This document shows, piece after piece, positions 12,701 to 27,110 of a stretch of DNA of 64,000 bases; the first letter of the stretch is position 1, and every line of letters starts with the position of its first letter. The translations under genes and the position numbers were made by a program. The notes under the pieces were generated by a model. It saw only the letters and a list, made by a program, of their open reading frames with translations, searched no databases and was not told where the DNA came from. Origin of the DNA: Auanema rhodensis (Eukaryota; Nematoda; Chromadorea; Rhabditida; Rhabditidae); assembly GCA_964057225.1 (NCBI GenBank), contig OZ059897.1, positions 9,176,001 through 9,240,000 on the forward strand, in the 5' to 3' direction.

Positions 12701-15497
12701 TTTCTCTTTAGAAGGAAATGAGAGCAAAAGAAAAAGAAAAATTTAATTGATACTATGAAAAAGAGGCGAATGAAACAGGTAATAAGTGTGTGTGTAAGAG
12801 AGAGACAAAGATAATGATAATATGAGATGAGCAGAGAAGAAGATAGCGAAACAGGGTAAGAGAGAGAGGGAAGTTGGATCTAATTGCCATGAATGTCTCG
12901 TGAATTCATATCACATATGATAGTAGAATACCGTCGAGACACGTGAACATCTCATGTAAGCTGCATAACATGCTTCTTCACAACTTTCCTTCTTTCTCTG
13001 CTTCAGCTTCTCTTTTTACCTCAAAACCGGCATTTCTCGCTAAGGACTATAGAATGTCTGAGCCATGAGATAACAATCGTTCCTAGAACTTGAGAAAAGC
13101 TTGACCAACAAGCGCAAGCGGACGTGCCCACATAACGGAAAAGCTAATCAGAAAAAACAACATTAGAAGAAAAAAAACTGAAGAGGCGTGCGTTCCAGTT
13201 ACAGAAAAATTAACTTGGAAAATGAATTGTCTACCGATGACAGTTTAAAATTTATCATTCTTTTACAAGCTTTTTTCGTGTCTTTCTCTCTCATTCATTT
13301 TCTTTTTTTTTGTAATTTTCTTATATCTGGACTCTTACTCTTCCTCGTTCTTTCTTTTAGAAAATTAAAAAAAACTACAAGGAAATTAGAAGAATTATTG
13401 AAATATATAGTATAAAATATAAATTATATACACGAATATACCATATAATTCTAATAAACTATATATAGAAAAGCCAAAATATGTTTTTATTCATCCATCT
13501 CATCTTTTCTCTTAACTCTCGTAGTAGTAGGACTGTTCCTGCTAATTCGGATAATAGGTACGTGTCCCTAATCGACGACATTTTTTTTTGTCCAAAAGAT
13601 GGTCAATCGTCATCATAAAAAACTTGAATTCAATCTCAAGTTTGCATAAAGAAAAAGCTTCAAAAATGTTTTTAAGAATATCAATCATCGGATAAGTTTC
13701 TTATAAAGTTGATAAAGTTTCAATGCACACGAAAACTTTATTTCTTTTTGTTTAGTCAAGCTATTCTATTTCTTCTATTCTTTTCTCTAGTTTATATAAA
13801 TATATTATATATTTAACTTATAAGAAAGATGTTTTCTTCTTTTTTTTCTTTATTTTTCAATAATTTTCATAAAATTGTTTGATTATATGTATATAAGATA
13901 ACAAAATATTTTGAATTGTGAGAATACAAAAGAGTTGCTATTCAGTCTATTAACTGGATAACATATGAAAGATGAACGAACATACTTAAGTAGACTCTAT
14001 CTTCTAAAATCTTTTTGTTGTCATTCATTTTGTACTTTGTTGAAAGCCCACCCAAGATCAAAGAAAATTCAAAAATGAACATCAACAAAGAGAGAAGAAA
14101 GAGATAGAGAGAGAAGGGGATAAGGGAGAGAGAGAGGAATAAGGAGAGAGAGAGAATATTAGAGTGATGAATGATTAAAGAAAATAAAAGAAAATATCAA
14201 GGAAAAGGCAACATCCAAGCCTTGCTAATGAAATCACAAGTAGATAAGACATCATAGCTTGTCACTCTGATAATCTCTTACACATTTTTTGGTGAAGCAT
14301 GTCAGGTGAGTAATCAATTTTAAAGGAGAGTGAACTAGATAATGGATGATTTTAACCTGACCATAGGTGCAACGGCCCGGAACAACAACTGAACGGGGCT
14401 AATCAAGTGAAAAAGTATCAGAAGGAAAGAAAGAAATTGATGAAAGACACAAAAAAAGTAAAGAGAGAGAGATATAGAGAGAAAGAGAAAGAACAGAAAC
14501 TGATAAAAATGAAAAGGAACTATTCCTTTTTGGAAAAGACAGTAGTTAAGATCATCCAGAATACTACTTCTTTCCCTTTCTCTCATAGTGACCATGGCAC
14601 AATTTCTGTTAAATCATCATGTGTGATTGTTCTTTTTACCCATTTTCAATTATTATTGATACTTAAACATACATAGAAAAAAATGGTGAATTTATCATTA
14701 TATTAGATATATTTTCTGTTCTTTAAGAAGTTTCAATAAGTCTTTGAAAATTAATACATTTAGTTCACTTTCTCTCTCAACGGCTTTTCTCTCTCTCTTT
14801 CTCTCTCTCTTATTTCTGCGAACTTTGTTTTATTGTTCATTTTTTGTATTCTACGTCAAGATAAGTTCATAAATTTGCAAAAGAAGTGAAAAGGAAAAGC
14901 TTTTTCATAAGACCGGCTGAATAAACAAAGCTGGTTCATAACATTTATGAAGCCGGGCAACCGACAAATCCTCCATTGTTCATTTCAACTACTTGGTTTT
15001 TTCAAGATTCTCTATGTTTTTTCCTTTTACTTTCTCCTCCTTGTATGTATGTTTCTCTTCTTTCTATTATTTACTTGAAACATAATAATCATCTCATTCA
15101 AACTATATACTTAACTATATGTATATATACATATAAGAAGATGATGTGATATCTTAGAAAAAAGAAAAGAAATCTTTCAAATATAAATATTCTATAAGCT
15201 ATACATATAGTTAAATATATTTGAATCTTTATAAATTTCTTTTCTTTCAAATTATTCTCATATTTCATCACATATGCTGATGATTATATTGTTTGAAAGA
15301 TAAAACTCAAACGGAGCATTTCGATAAAACAAAAAAAAAATTGCCGTACCATGGCGTCATTCCAATCAGCAAGAGACGGTCGTCGACCTCGTTGGTGTCC
15401 GATGGATGTAGATGTCATCTCTAGAATATCTTCTTGTGGTATAGCCGGCAGCGACGGCCGGCGAAAACGTGATAGCGGAAGATGCTCCCGTAGACAA
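4730..15497 (-). CDS. PLEKHG5-like RhoGEF, N-terminal exons (partial)
   Basis: Four minus-strand exons join in frame: 15350-15497, 8751-8816, 4969-5041 and 4730-4852. All have GT donors and TTTCAG/TTGCAG/TTACAG acceptors, with phases 2-0-0-1-1 agreeing at each join. The last exon encodes MNINDMQFYVDKSNTPIP followed by a TRYLIGQKVLIRG strand. This matches the Ras-binding-like ubiquitin fold near the N-terminus of vertebrate PLEKHG5, which has a comparable DIYLDQSNTPL segment. PLEKHG5 is a DH-PH exchange factor for RhoA; no DH-PH exons were found here, so the catalytic part should lie 3' of this stretch or beyond the window. The first exon seen has a basic, Ser/Pro-rich segment (RFRRPSLPAIPQ, RGRRPSLADW) that could be phosphorylated. 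It starts in mid-codon, so at least one more 5' exon is missing. Introns are 3.7 and 6.5 kb, unlike the ~50-bp introns elsewhere in the window. The family call is from memory of the domain. Confidence 0.7.
7212..7234. repeat. (CT)n microsatellite
   Basis: Short CT dinucleotide run inside a longer pyrimidine-rich stretch, within the 3.7-kb intron of the PLEKHG5-like gene. Confidence 0.9.
7728..7771. repeat. (CT)n microsatellite
   Basis: About 22 CT units. The overlapping Leu/Ser-rich reading frames at 7576-7884 are products of this repeat and are not genes. Confidence 0.95.
9723..9782. repeat. (CT)n microsatellite
   Basis: About 30 uninterrupted CT units. It produces Ser/Leu and Arg/Glu dipeptide reading frames on the two strands. 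Confidence 0.95.
10043..10090. other. inverted repeat followed by T tract
   Basis: AAAAGTCGCT at 10043-10052 is the exact reverse complement of AGCGACTTTT at 10081-10090, with a 28-nt loop. The 3' arm runs into a T tract (to 10095). As RNA this would be a 10-bp stem ending in U's. It lies inside an intron. No RNA family is recognised. Confidence 0.4.
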
Positions 15498-18400
15498 CTG
15501 AAATACAATCACATAAATTAAAATAAAAATTGATGAAAACTATAAGAATAATTTTATTTTTTGATATTACTGTTTCATTAAAGGTCGATTTTTGTAATTG
15601 CACATTCTCTGTCTACTGATATAATCAGTGTTAGTGATCATCCTGGATGGTATACTTGTCAATTCCGTTGCAAAAGTAACCATTGAGTTGTGTGTGGATC
15701 CATTTTTCTGTGTTTTTTTAACAATCTCATTGGATATTGATTTGATATACTGATGAGAAAAAAAAGTCAAAGAAATAAATATAAAACAATAAAATTTGCA
15801 GCAGAAATCAAACGAAAATGAAAGAAATCATTGAAAAGTGGTGGGAAAACAGAGAGATAACTTCAAAATCAAAATGTGTTGACTTTTTGAGTTTTTTTTC
15901 TTCTGTTTCTTGTGTCTTTTTTTTCTGATACTTTTAGAAATGAAATTGATTATAAAAAAAATAAAACACAGAATGAATATATATATATATATGAAACAAA
16001 AAAAATCTTTTTTTTTGCCGGCTAACAATCAAACAATAGATTTTAAGCAAAAGAAAATTGCAAATTCATACTCTCACTTCCTGAATAGAAAACAAGTTGA
16101 AGAAAAGTTTTATTTTTCTTTTGGCTTTTATCGTCATATGAAGTAGTTTTGTATTCTTTTATTTTACAAAATGACCGTCAATGTAATGTTCCAATTGGTT
16201 CAAAACAAGTACTTAAAGTAGTTTGATAAGCAAGAAATATGTTCTTAATGACTTGATGAATATTTTATCTATCTATCTATCTATAAGAAGAATTAATATT
16301 TAAATCTCATAACTGATTTGATTAAAACAAAAAAAATGAAAAAGGAATGAATAATATGTGTGAAATAATGAAAAATGAAGAATGAAGATGAAGAAACTAT
16401 TGAATTTGCGACGAATGTGCTCCTGGAAGTTTTGGTTAAAAAGTGTCTAAGTTTCATAAGGCTACTGGCAAGCAGCATAACGTCATTCTTGGTTGAATGA
16501 CAAAAAAAAAAGAATTTTTGTGGCCGTAAATAGAAAGAATATGACTTGACATAGGATTTCATGAAACAAGAATCTATCTAGCTATCTATCTATATACGTA
16601 TATACATATGTATGTACATACATGTATGTATATGTGTGAGAGCAAGAGACATTAAACGAAAAAAATCTTTCATATCCATATATAGATAGATGACAGACAG
16701 TCAAATTGAGAAGATTATTGAAAGGAATAAAAAAAGAGGAAAAAGCGGAAGACATGGCACTCAGTAGCTAGTATTCAGATGAGCGGAAGCAGAATTATGG
16801 ATTCGGAAAGACCAATAACGAGTCCGAATTGAGAACACTTTTAGAATGAAAATTGAAAGATGATCTCCAAATATATAAATGACAAAAAAGGCTTGTGATA
16901 TGCTCATTTCATTTCATTTAGATAACTCTTCTAGTTTTGAGTCATACCCTTGTGAGCAGTTGCGTTTGTAGAGCATCCTCATGATTTAGATGTGGTTTGA
17001 ATAATAGATTGAATATGCAGAGAATTTTTATAGAAAAATAGAAAAAAAGTTTCAAAATATGTTTAATATCTCCAGAATTTTAAACTTGAAACTTTTGGCC
17101 ACTGCTTACGTACAAGCAGTATGGATGCTTGAACCGTCTCAACTGATGAAAAGAATGGAAAGAGGCGACGGAAGAAGGATGAAGCGGTGAAGTTGAGGTG
17201 CCGATGATTAGAATAGAGATGCTATCGAGTTATGCAGACGTTTGAAAGAATGAATCCGGAAGTGGATGAAGAAGTCTGAGCGGGGCACGTCAAGCTAGGT
17301 TGGACGACCAGAGCAGACAATAGCCGAAAGGCTTGATGTTAGTTCTTGAACGGAGCAGCCTATTCTGGCAGTGAGGCGACGAAGAAGAGACGAAGCTGAA
17401 AATCTGCAGCAGCACACAACTACTTTGCCAACAAGACAAAAAGACGTTCGAACCACTGGTATTCGTGTAGTGCTTAGCAATGAACGATCAAAAATAGAAA
17501 TGTCGATGTTAATGAGCAATGCTCAAATTTGTGAAAGCAGCCAGGACGTTGAAGACGAAGACAAATCGAAATGGCAGTGATGGGTGAAGCAGCAGATTGC
17601 CAAAAGCTCGTTCGCCGTCGCTGTCCTCTTCAACGTCGTGAATGGATTGCCAAACTACTGGTAAGTTTTTGGGCAATTCAAACTATACCCTGGGGGCAAA
17701 TATAGCTCAGGCTCGCGTTTGGTGTATGTATGTGTGCTTTAGGTTATGAGTTGAAATAGCAATCTGGAGTTGTAGTTCAGCAGTGCTGGAACTCACACGT
17801 GAAGTTAAAGCTATTGACGCAGGAATTAAATTCTTTAGAAAAGAAAAAAAATGTGTAGAGCTGTGAGAGAGCAACTGGCTGGAACTGACTACAGCTCAAT
17901 GCCAAACGAGACACACACAGACACACACTAGGTATCTGCCAAGAGCTTTCTCCGCTTAACAAAATGATAGCTGAGGGCTTTGAAAGGCAGTCGGTTGAGA
18001 CGAATACTAAATCAGCAGTTGAAACAGCAACTAGTGATCTGCATGTGAGCTTGATGACGAAATAGGGTGAGGAAGAGAGAAGAGATGAAGACTGATCTTC
18101 TGTTGTCAGATGATGCTCCTTTCGCCTCCTCCTGCTTAACTTCCTTGCCTTTCAATTCTGATTTCGAATTCTGAGAAAATGAAGCGAGATAAACGATGAA
18201 ATGGATGACAAAAAGTCGGACAATCTTGACAATGATGATGATGCTCTTGGTAAGACCAAAGAGGGCAGTGTAGACAATGATGAAAACGTCAACGCTGACA
18301 TTCACAGCTTCGAGACTTCCAAATACATAAACACAATTCGTCTAATTGAGCTCAAACAGTTGGACTACGTTCGCAACTCCAATGCTTCAAAATCGAATTA

Positions 18401-18827
18401 GCATCTGACCCAGGCATACATGCACGACGTCTAACAAGTATCAAAAGATAATCTTTCCATAATCCAATTATCTCAACACGTTGCTGTTGGCAGTTTTTCT
18501 TTTTCTTTTCTTTTTTTTCGAAAAAAAAATCTGAGCGAAAGTCAATTGGTCGTACATCCAGAAATATGATGGAAGATTCAATTGGCTTTGTCTATTCTAT
18601 TCTATTTCTAATCAAAGTCTTAATCATTGAACGAACATAACGCGACTAGAACGAATACGAAATCATTCAAATGCAAGCAACTTGAAACTTCAGTTGAAAC
18701 TTTTTTTTGTCTGGACGTGAAGGAAACTGATCAAAAATTGAGATAATCTCTTTATTTTTTTTCTTCATTCGAAAATGTTCTGCATTTTAGTTATTTTCGG
18801 AGATTGATTGAAACTTAGGAATGATTG

Positions 18828-18899
<72 letters not shown>

Positions 18900-20426
18900 A
18901 ATGAAAGGTTTGAAATGTATCCTACGAATGTTGCAGAATGATTGGCGTAAAAACAGGTTACTAACATCAAAAGCTTACAAACACAATAACAAACTACAAC
19001 GTTTGGTTGTCTTTAATTTTAGATTGAGAAACTGATTCAATAAAGATGATGTTATGTTTATGTGTTGTTGATGTTTTTGGCATTCATACTTTTCTATTTA
19101 AACAAAAAAAAAAGATTTTCAAAAAATTTGTAAAGAACTTCTGAAATGATGAGAACAAGAATATTGAACAGTAAAAGAGATTAGTGGCAGAAAAATGAAA
19201 AAAAGAGAAAAAAAAATTCATTTTTAGATTCAAGCATTGTTTGTTCGAAAAAACATGATGCCCTCTACTGATTTTCCACTGTTTCTCTCTTTTTCAAGCT
19301 CTTTCAAGCTCTAGTTAAATTTCTCTAGAAGAAACAATTATCAGCTGGGACTGTCTAAAGAACAACGATTCAGAATGAACAGGCAGAATTCATTGATATG
19401 CTTCTGAATTCTCCTCTCATTCAAAAATTCAATTTTTTCAGCTGAGATGTGCAGCAGAAATCACAGCCAAACCATTAATATCACCACAGACATGATATTG
19501 TGTATCGTGAAATTTGAAATTAGATAGATAACAATAAGCATGCTGTCTCGTAGAAACAAGACTAGGGGGGGGGGGGAGAGAAGTAAAATCGGGAGAAGTA
19601 GGGAGGGAGTGAGGGGGTCTTTGAAAACAGACAAGCTATTTTAAAAAAAGTTTTCTCCTTCTCTCAAAAAAAGCCTTTCCTCTGTTGCTTTCTCATATCA
19701 ATAGCCTAGCTTGTCACATAACTCATGAGAAGATTTGAAGAAAATTTTATATTCTAACTACTACAACTAAGCTATACTATGCTATGCTATGTGTATATGC
19801 CTAAATCTATACTTTTTTTCATTTTTTTAGAGATATTTTGACTTATTTTGTTTCATTTTTTGCTTTCTTTTCCGCTTTTTATTGTGTTTCCACGCATATT
19901 CTTCAACAATGTTGATTCAAACTTGACGTATTAGTATGTATTCCATCTCTTACTTCAACTTTTTTTTACTTTTATTATTTTGTTTTGCTTATAATATTTA
20001 CAAAATCTTTATTCGCACTTGATTGAACCCTTTTTCGGTTTTACTCTTATTTCTTCTATCGTTTTCAACTTTTATTCTAGCGCTCTATTACAAATCTTTC
20101 TCTTTTTTTTTTCTGATTTTCAATCTCATACTAAGTCTTCTTCCTTTTTTGCTTCACTTTTTCTAATTCCAGCTTATAAACTTGGTTAAAAGAATAAAGG
20201 AAAGAATAGATGTAGGGATCATGAATCCAAAAATTAAAGAATTTAAATGAAATTATGAGTAAATGTAATTCGATTATCGGGTAATAAACTACTATTGAAT
20301 ACTTAAGATAAAGGGTTTAAAGGCTAATTGCTGAAACCTCCAACTTTTTCTCATTTTGATCATCTTTAATAGGATCTCATAAAATAAAGATGTACTTTCT
20401 AAAGGATATATCACACAACGGATAAT
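15498..20426. other. gene-poor stretch 5' of the PLEKHG5-like exons
   Basis: At least one upstream exon of the PLEKHG5-like gene must lie somewhere beyond 15497. An open frame at 15567-15770 (minus) has an acceptor-like start but no donor giving the required phase 2, so it was not joined. GC-richer patches at 17160-17640 and 18010-18400 have no recognisable protein. An ATCT tetranucleotide run occurs near 16268-16283 and a G run at about 19566-19577. Confidence 0.4.
18832..18898. repeat. (GA)n microsatellite
   Basis: About 33 uninterrupted GA units. Confidence 0.95.
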
Positions 20427-20627
20427 TCAAATAGAAGATTCAAAATTCTGATGATCATCTAAAGAATCAAAATCAGTAAGAGACCAAGGAACTGAATCTG
20501 ATAGCTTTGTATGAGGAGTTTCATGGATGTTATCAAATTGAAAATTCAAAATATTGAAAACGTTTTTCATCTTTTGGACTGCTACACCATTTGAATAACT
20601 AATTTTATACCATTCGCTTTCATTCAA
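20427..20627 (-). other. possible terminal exon, unknown protein
   Basis: A 66-codon open frame ending in a stop, with balanced composition (for example SEWYKISYSNGVAVQKMKNV, then an acidic tail DFDSLDDHQNFESS). This contrasts with the low-complexity frames around it. No matching upstream exon or family was recognised. A chance open frame remains possible. Confidence 0.25.
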
Positions 20628-22010
20628 ATTGTTAAAATTTGTAAATGAGAGAAAGAAAACAATGATGTAATGTCATATAGACATAGAAGAAATATTATAA
20701 TTGGATAACGATGTATAACTTGCAAATTGGTCGAAACTAGTCGAGAAGTCAACGGCAACCAAACAGATATTGTCGTCCGAACGATTTTTGTCGAGGTAAT
20801 TAGTTGACTACATATGGTTCATCATCGTAACGACGACAGTAGATGGAATAGAGACTGTACAAAATGATAGGAGAATTGCTGAGAGAAGACAATAAGAGAA
20901 CGAATATAGCAAACAGAGGTCAACAGCCAGAGGCAATTGCATCTAAATACGTGCTACTGATCACTCTCTTCATTAGAGACAATTATCCAGCAAAAAAAAG
21001 AAGAGAAAACGAAGACGAATAGGTAAACTAAACTGAAAATGGATCTAACTGCAACTTATGCATAAAAAAAATTTTTTTTCAGATGCAACACTGGAAATAA
21101 AAAAAAAGGAAAAACTGAGCATAGATAAAAGCAATCCTAAAAATTTTGGATATATGTATATACTAGAGTTCTGGGCGTTGTCAGTTATGCGAAAAAAAAT
21201 TGTGAAAAAACAACAATAAATTGTCAAATACACAACATGATCCAAGTGAAGTATACCAGTAGACAGTTTGTAGGCAACGTTACATTATTTTCATGAGAAA
21301 AAAAAATATTTTAAAGAAACTAACCTGTCTCGGTCACTTCAGTTTGAGATTAAAATTCGTGGAATTTGGTGTACAGCTCTCTCTTACAATCTGAAGTATT
21401 AGATGATCAATATAGATATGAACGACGGCAGAATCATCAACATTGTTGCGAGACAAAAGCAAAAATATTAAATATATAACATGATCAAGTAATTATATAA
21501 ACTATAAGATTTTGTAAAAAAAAAATTAAGCTGGTTATAGCAAACGAACTTGATGGGTTCGCATAAATTGGATGGTGGAGGAGACATGATCAGGAATCAA
21601 ATACATAGATGGATGTATATAGATGTTGTGATATGATACATTTACGTGTATATATCATGGCATGATTGATAGGTACGATAGGTAATTCAGAAAATTGGCT
21701 TTATGTATGTATCAATTAATTCAAAACAATCGTTGAAATACATGAAAATCACTGGATTGTACATGACAAGCCAATTGAGATCAGTCATCTACACAGATGA
21801 ACTACCTGAATCTCACTTCAGAAAGATGCATGTATGTATGTTTAGGTCGTTTCAACATAAAAACGGAAATTGCCCAATTAGGCTTTTTTTTTTGGAAAAA
21901 GACAATTAAGTGAAATAAGTTGTGATGAGAGAAAGAAAGTATTCATTAATGAAAGTAAGATACATTGAAATGAGATAAAGAGAGAAAAAGGACGAAGAGG
22001 AGGGAGGGTA

Positions 22011-22042
<32 letters not shown>

Positions 22043-25000
22043 CAAATGTTGAAAATGATTAAAACGATCAGAATAATGAAAGGATTAAAGAAATACAGGA
22101 AGTGTTAGAGAGTTAAAGAAAGAAGAAAGATGATGAGAATGATTGAAAAAGAGGTAATGGATATGGGTGAAAATAGTATAACATCATCAATGAGTCAAAA
22201 AGCTATAAGATATTCTAGAAGGACATATCTATTTATGGGTGTATTTATAGTTAAACATAGTTAAACATCTTTCATCATAACATATTTTTTGAATATTAAT
22301 TAAAAACAAATTAAGATTAAAATTATTTAAGAAACGAGAGGAGGGTGAAGGAGAAAGTTGCTGGTATTATGACTATTACCTCAACCGGATAATTTACGTC
22401 TGCTAATTCAAATGATATTCAAATTTCACGCCTATTTCACGTGAATAAGTTAGTTATGTAAATTGCAAGATAAACAAGAAATTGTCATAATGAATTATAA
22501 GAATAAGAGACAAGAATATGAAGTTTCGAAGTTTTTCTTGAAGTCTGGTTTGAACAGAACAGGTTGAATCCAGTTAAGCTATTCGAGAAGCCATTAACAG
22601 AATGATGCTATATGAGTAAAACAGATGAGTTTCCGGTTACCTGTCAACTGTAACTGGAAATAGAAGAGCAAAAAGGATGAATACAACGAAAAAGGAACAA
22701 GAATAACTATTTTAAAATTATGTTAATTCAATGAATATGGTATAAACATAATTAATAGAAAATGATGTATTAAAACTTTTTTGGTCGTTTTTTTGTTTGA
22801 AAAATGGAAAGACAAAGCAAGCGTCGGAACGTTTCAGAAGTTTTTTTCCCTTAATTCTTATAATTGCATCTACATGAATGAAAATTGAGGAATAAAAGAT
22901 TTAGAACTGATAGACTTATGAAAAACGATTCGTGAGAATTAGAAGGAAATTGGCTTGACAGTTGAGCAGAATTGGATATGAAGTGACTAGGGAAAATGAG
23001 CAACAATCTGATAGCTTGAACAATCAATTGGAAGACATGGTTGTTGAAAAGAGTTGTGAACGGGAACGATGAGTCGACTCAAGTTGCTTTGCTTTTTTCT
23101 TCAAACAACAAAAGTTTCTGAGGACAAGACAAGAATGAGTATGTTGAGAATAGACTGCAAACAAGCTGTGGATCTGGTGAGGATCGGCTTTGTTTGGCAT
23201 AAAGATTTCCTCCTAAGGGTGAGGGTTTACAATCAGCAACCTAAAGGTTTGCAAGCAAAAGAGAAAAAAAAAGAAAAAAAAACAAGATTTACATGGTGAT
23301 ATGATGAAACGAAAACATGAAATAAATATTAAATGCTAAAGAAATAGTAGCAATGAAGTATGAAGAATGGAAATAGTGACTTTTGGGAGGGGGATATTGA
23401 GATAATATAAGAAATATAGGATAAATAGGAATAGGTAGGACATTTGTATGTATAATATCTGGAAGAGATGGAATGTATAACATGGGTTGTGTATGGAATG
23501 AAGGATTGAGAAATGGAAAAGACCGTGAAAGATAGAATACAAATGGGAGAGAAAAAGACAAGAAGGAAAGAAAACGGTGAGAGAGGAGATCCGAGGGGTC
23601 AATGGAGTCTTGACGATAGTTTAGGGGTTCACGAATTTGACGGAGATGATGGCGACGCCGAACGAAGACGACGACGACGACGACGGAGAAGAAGAAGATG
23701 ATGATGATGAAGAAGAATAAGGCGAATGAGAAGAAAGAGAAGAAGATATGAGTAGAAATGAGAATGGAATGAAAATACGTTAAGATCGTGGCCGTCCACA
23801 CGACAATGATGACAACGGTTTATAGAGAGAATGAAATATAGATGGCAGAAGAGGATAAGGTATATCGTAACTTATTGTCTGTATATTCATTTTGAATAAA
23901 GGAAAAGTAAGGTAAACAAGTTCAAAACAAAGTTAAAACAAGATTATTATGTACGAAATGCTGAAAATGAGAAAGAAATATTCAGTTAATACGTGTACAA
24001 TTCGTGGAAATGCTCTCTAAATGATGGAATGTTGAGATTATGTTGTCAACTATCAGTTTTTGACTAGAAATCGTTTAAGAACAAGTTGAACTTAATGAAT
24101 CAGCATAACTTGTCCTTTTACGATTTCTCTACATTTGAATACCTTCAGGGCATTATACTTAAACGAAGACCAGAGGTCTGGAATGCTGGTCCGATAAGCA
24201 TCATTTCTAGTTCTCGAACATCTCACACAAAGTGATGGTCAACCTTTTGAAAGGAGTGAAATTGGAGTTCTTATGAAAATATAAATATTTCAACTAACTA
24301 TATATATGTGTATATATATATACATCAAACTATATCTATATATAATATATAAAATATGAAGTAATTCTAGAAAATTTTAAAAATCTAAATGTTGAATATG
24401 AAGTAAGAAATAAAAAAAATGAAAAGAAGATATGTTCAAAATAAATAAAAGAACTATTTGAGTGAAAAAATGTACTTGAACATATTCTTTGAAGTATAAA
24501 TACACATTTAAAAGTGTTATAATCAAAAAATTATAATATTTTAGTTTTTTACTAACAAAATATGAAAAATTCTAAAAAAAATTTTAATTTTATTGTCGAA
24601 AATTTTATTTATTTCGGTTTTTTTTGGTGAAGAGGTAATGGTTGGTGCTGTTGTGAAGATGAGGATAAGCATGAATTCATGGTGGAGTACTTAGCTTCTT
24701 CTCACATTTCTATAAGGTCTTCTAACTAGTTATATATCTTGGAAATCATGAGACAAAGGTAAGTGAGAACAAGAAGAATGAAGTGAATTGAAGGAAAGTT
24801 TTACCGTCAGATAATTATATTAAACTAGATTTTTAAGTTGAAAAAGATGAATAGCGTTTAAATAAATATTATGCCAATGTATGCTTTCAGGCATAGTTTC
24901 GAGCATAAGTTGGTTAAATCAAAAAGAATATCTATTAATTAGAAATAAGATAATGAAGAAAAGATGAAGAAAACTAAAACAGAAAAGAAATTGCAACGAT

Positions 25001-26135
25001 ACAATATGTTGAGAATGAATTTTTTTTGTCGTAGGTTTGAGCTAACAAACAAGGGTGGGGCACATACAACATATGAATCTTTTGAGCCGATTGACACGAA
25101 ATGAGATATAAGTAACCAACAAGATCACTTTGCTTAGTCTTGAGGCTAAAATCAACAAAGAAGTGTGGCAAATAAGGTTTGCGGTGGAAAACATGGGATA
25201 AAACGGATTTTAAACATCACACCGATACTTACTGATGCAGAAGAAATATGAAAATTGGGAAGATCGTCTACCTAAATGGAATGAACAGGAGGAGATGAGG
25301 ATGAGGATGAGGTTGGTGTTCAAAGAGGTAGACATTCTGATGAGAAGGAAGGATAGTGATGAAGAGTGGCGGTCTGGACTAAAACCAGTTAATGAGAGAT
25401 GCCATACGGTCCAACTGGACAGGATATAAATGAAACTGTGCTGGTCAACCCTAACCAGGATGATGGTCTTAAGATAGGGAGTGACATCTGGTCCTGAAAC
25501 ATCAATCAGAAGGTGGGAAAATTATCGAAATCACGCTATGAGGCTTTAATGCAGATGTACCTTCACCGAGAACGAATGGAGGAAAGATGAACATAGTATT
25601 CAGAGAGAAATTGGGAGAATTAAAAGATTTAATAACGGAGTTTGATCTTTGAAATGGACAACAGTTTTTCATTGAGACGTGAACTTTCACACAGAGTTGT
25701 GCGAAATCAAAAGCCGGAGACTATACTAACATTAGAAAAACATTAGATAGATTGTTCAGCTTTTATGCAAAGATTTAACCTTAGAACATGATATTATTTG
25801 TATATTACAATGAAATAGTATCCATAGGTTATTCCATTTGTAATATATCTACCATGTATGTATGATATAATTTTGAAAATCTATATTTTCAGATGATGCT
25901 TATACAATTTCGAATGCTCAAACTTAAAACTCGTTGAAATCGATTCACCAAAAACCATCCACCTCCGATCATCCTTTCGGCAAAGAATATAAAGTTCGAA
26001 ACTCGTCTCGCCACCTTCTATTAAAACCAAACAACCATTTTTTCATTCTTTCATACATATGTACTTCGTAAGTAGATAGGTAGGTAGATAGGTAGGTAGG
26101 TAGGTAGGTGAAAGAACGGAGGAAAGGAGACAGAG

Positions 26136-26144
26136 AGAGAGAAG

Positions 26145-26233
<89 letters not shown>
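26136..26233. repeat. (GA)n microsatellite, imperfect
   Basis: Roughly 100 bp of GA units with a few GG interruptions. It directly follows a TAGG/TAGA tetranucleotide tract at 26072-26108. Confidence 0.95.
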
Positions 26234-26236
<3 letters not shown>

Positions 26237-27056
26237 GGTAAAGGTAAGTATCTTATGAAAAAAACATCTCTATATATTTATCTTCTTTGGCTCAAGAATA
26301 ATTTTTTCAATTTTTATTCTGAAAGAACTTCAATTGTAGCAAATTTGACTGAAGAAAAGTGATGTTTACCAAAAGATACTATATTATACCATATTAGATA
26401 CTATATAGAAAAGGGATTAAGCATTTGTCATCATAAGCAACACTTTTTTTTCCAAAAAATATTTTTGAAGCAAATAATCTTCTTAATAGCAGTCAGTAAA
26501 TCAGAATAAGCATAGATATACATACATCTAGCTATATGGACAGCTTTGACAGACAATCTGTAAGATTTATGTGTACAGAAGCACCAATTCTCTCTGCGTT
26601 GCTAGATGGCTAGATAGTCCGGAAAGACAAGAAATACGTGAAGTTCGAATACGAAGAGTTCGATTTTTCGCCTTTTTGGTTACCTAAATAAAGAACGGAG
26701 AACGTTTAAACGTTTCGTAACTTTTGTATTTGATTGGATAAGGAAAATATTTTTTTCTCATTTTTCTTCTTTTTTTTTTTGCAAAAATTTGGTAAAATTG
26801 AAAGAATGAGGAACAACTGATACAAGTTGATTATAGCTAATCAGATGTTATAATATAGCATATTTAATATAAAATTAAGCTGATGATGATGAATCATAGA
26901 CTGAACATCATAAATGACCAGAAATCTGTAGAAAAATCCTCGTTTTTTCAATCTCTCTCTCTCTCTCTCTCCCTCTCTCTCTTTGATGTTCATGGAAGAG
27001 AGGAAAGAAAAAAGCATTTGTAGAGAAATATAGAATTATAAAAAATTATTGTCGAA

Positions 27057-27057
27057 A

Positions 27058-27102
<45 letters not shown>
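27057..27102. repeat. (GA)n microsatellite
   Basis: About 20 GA units with one AA interruption. About 110 bp upstream (26951-26981) is a CT tract, so the pair forms a loose inverted arrangement. Confidence 0.9.

Positions 27103-27110
<8 letters not shown>

Larger units (their letters stand above)
8817..15349. other. 6.5-kb intron of the PLEKHG5-like gene
   Basis: No exon recognised. It contains AT-rich stretches (8880-9380), a long CT tract, a GA-rich zone (11880-11945) and a hairpin-forming sequence at 10043-10090. GC is somewhat higher at 12100-12450 and 12900-13140, without support for coding. Confidence 0.6.

Noticed and set aside
15567-15770. 67-codon open frame as a 5' exon of the PLEKHG5-like gene
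   Set aside because: An acceptor-like start is present, but no donor gives the phase 2 needed by the exon at 15350-15497.
23289-23801. 170-codon open frame on the minus strand
   Set aside because: Driven by A/G-rich sequence giving Phe/Ser/His-rich protein, with no domain, signal or splice support.
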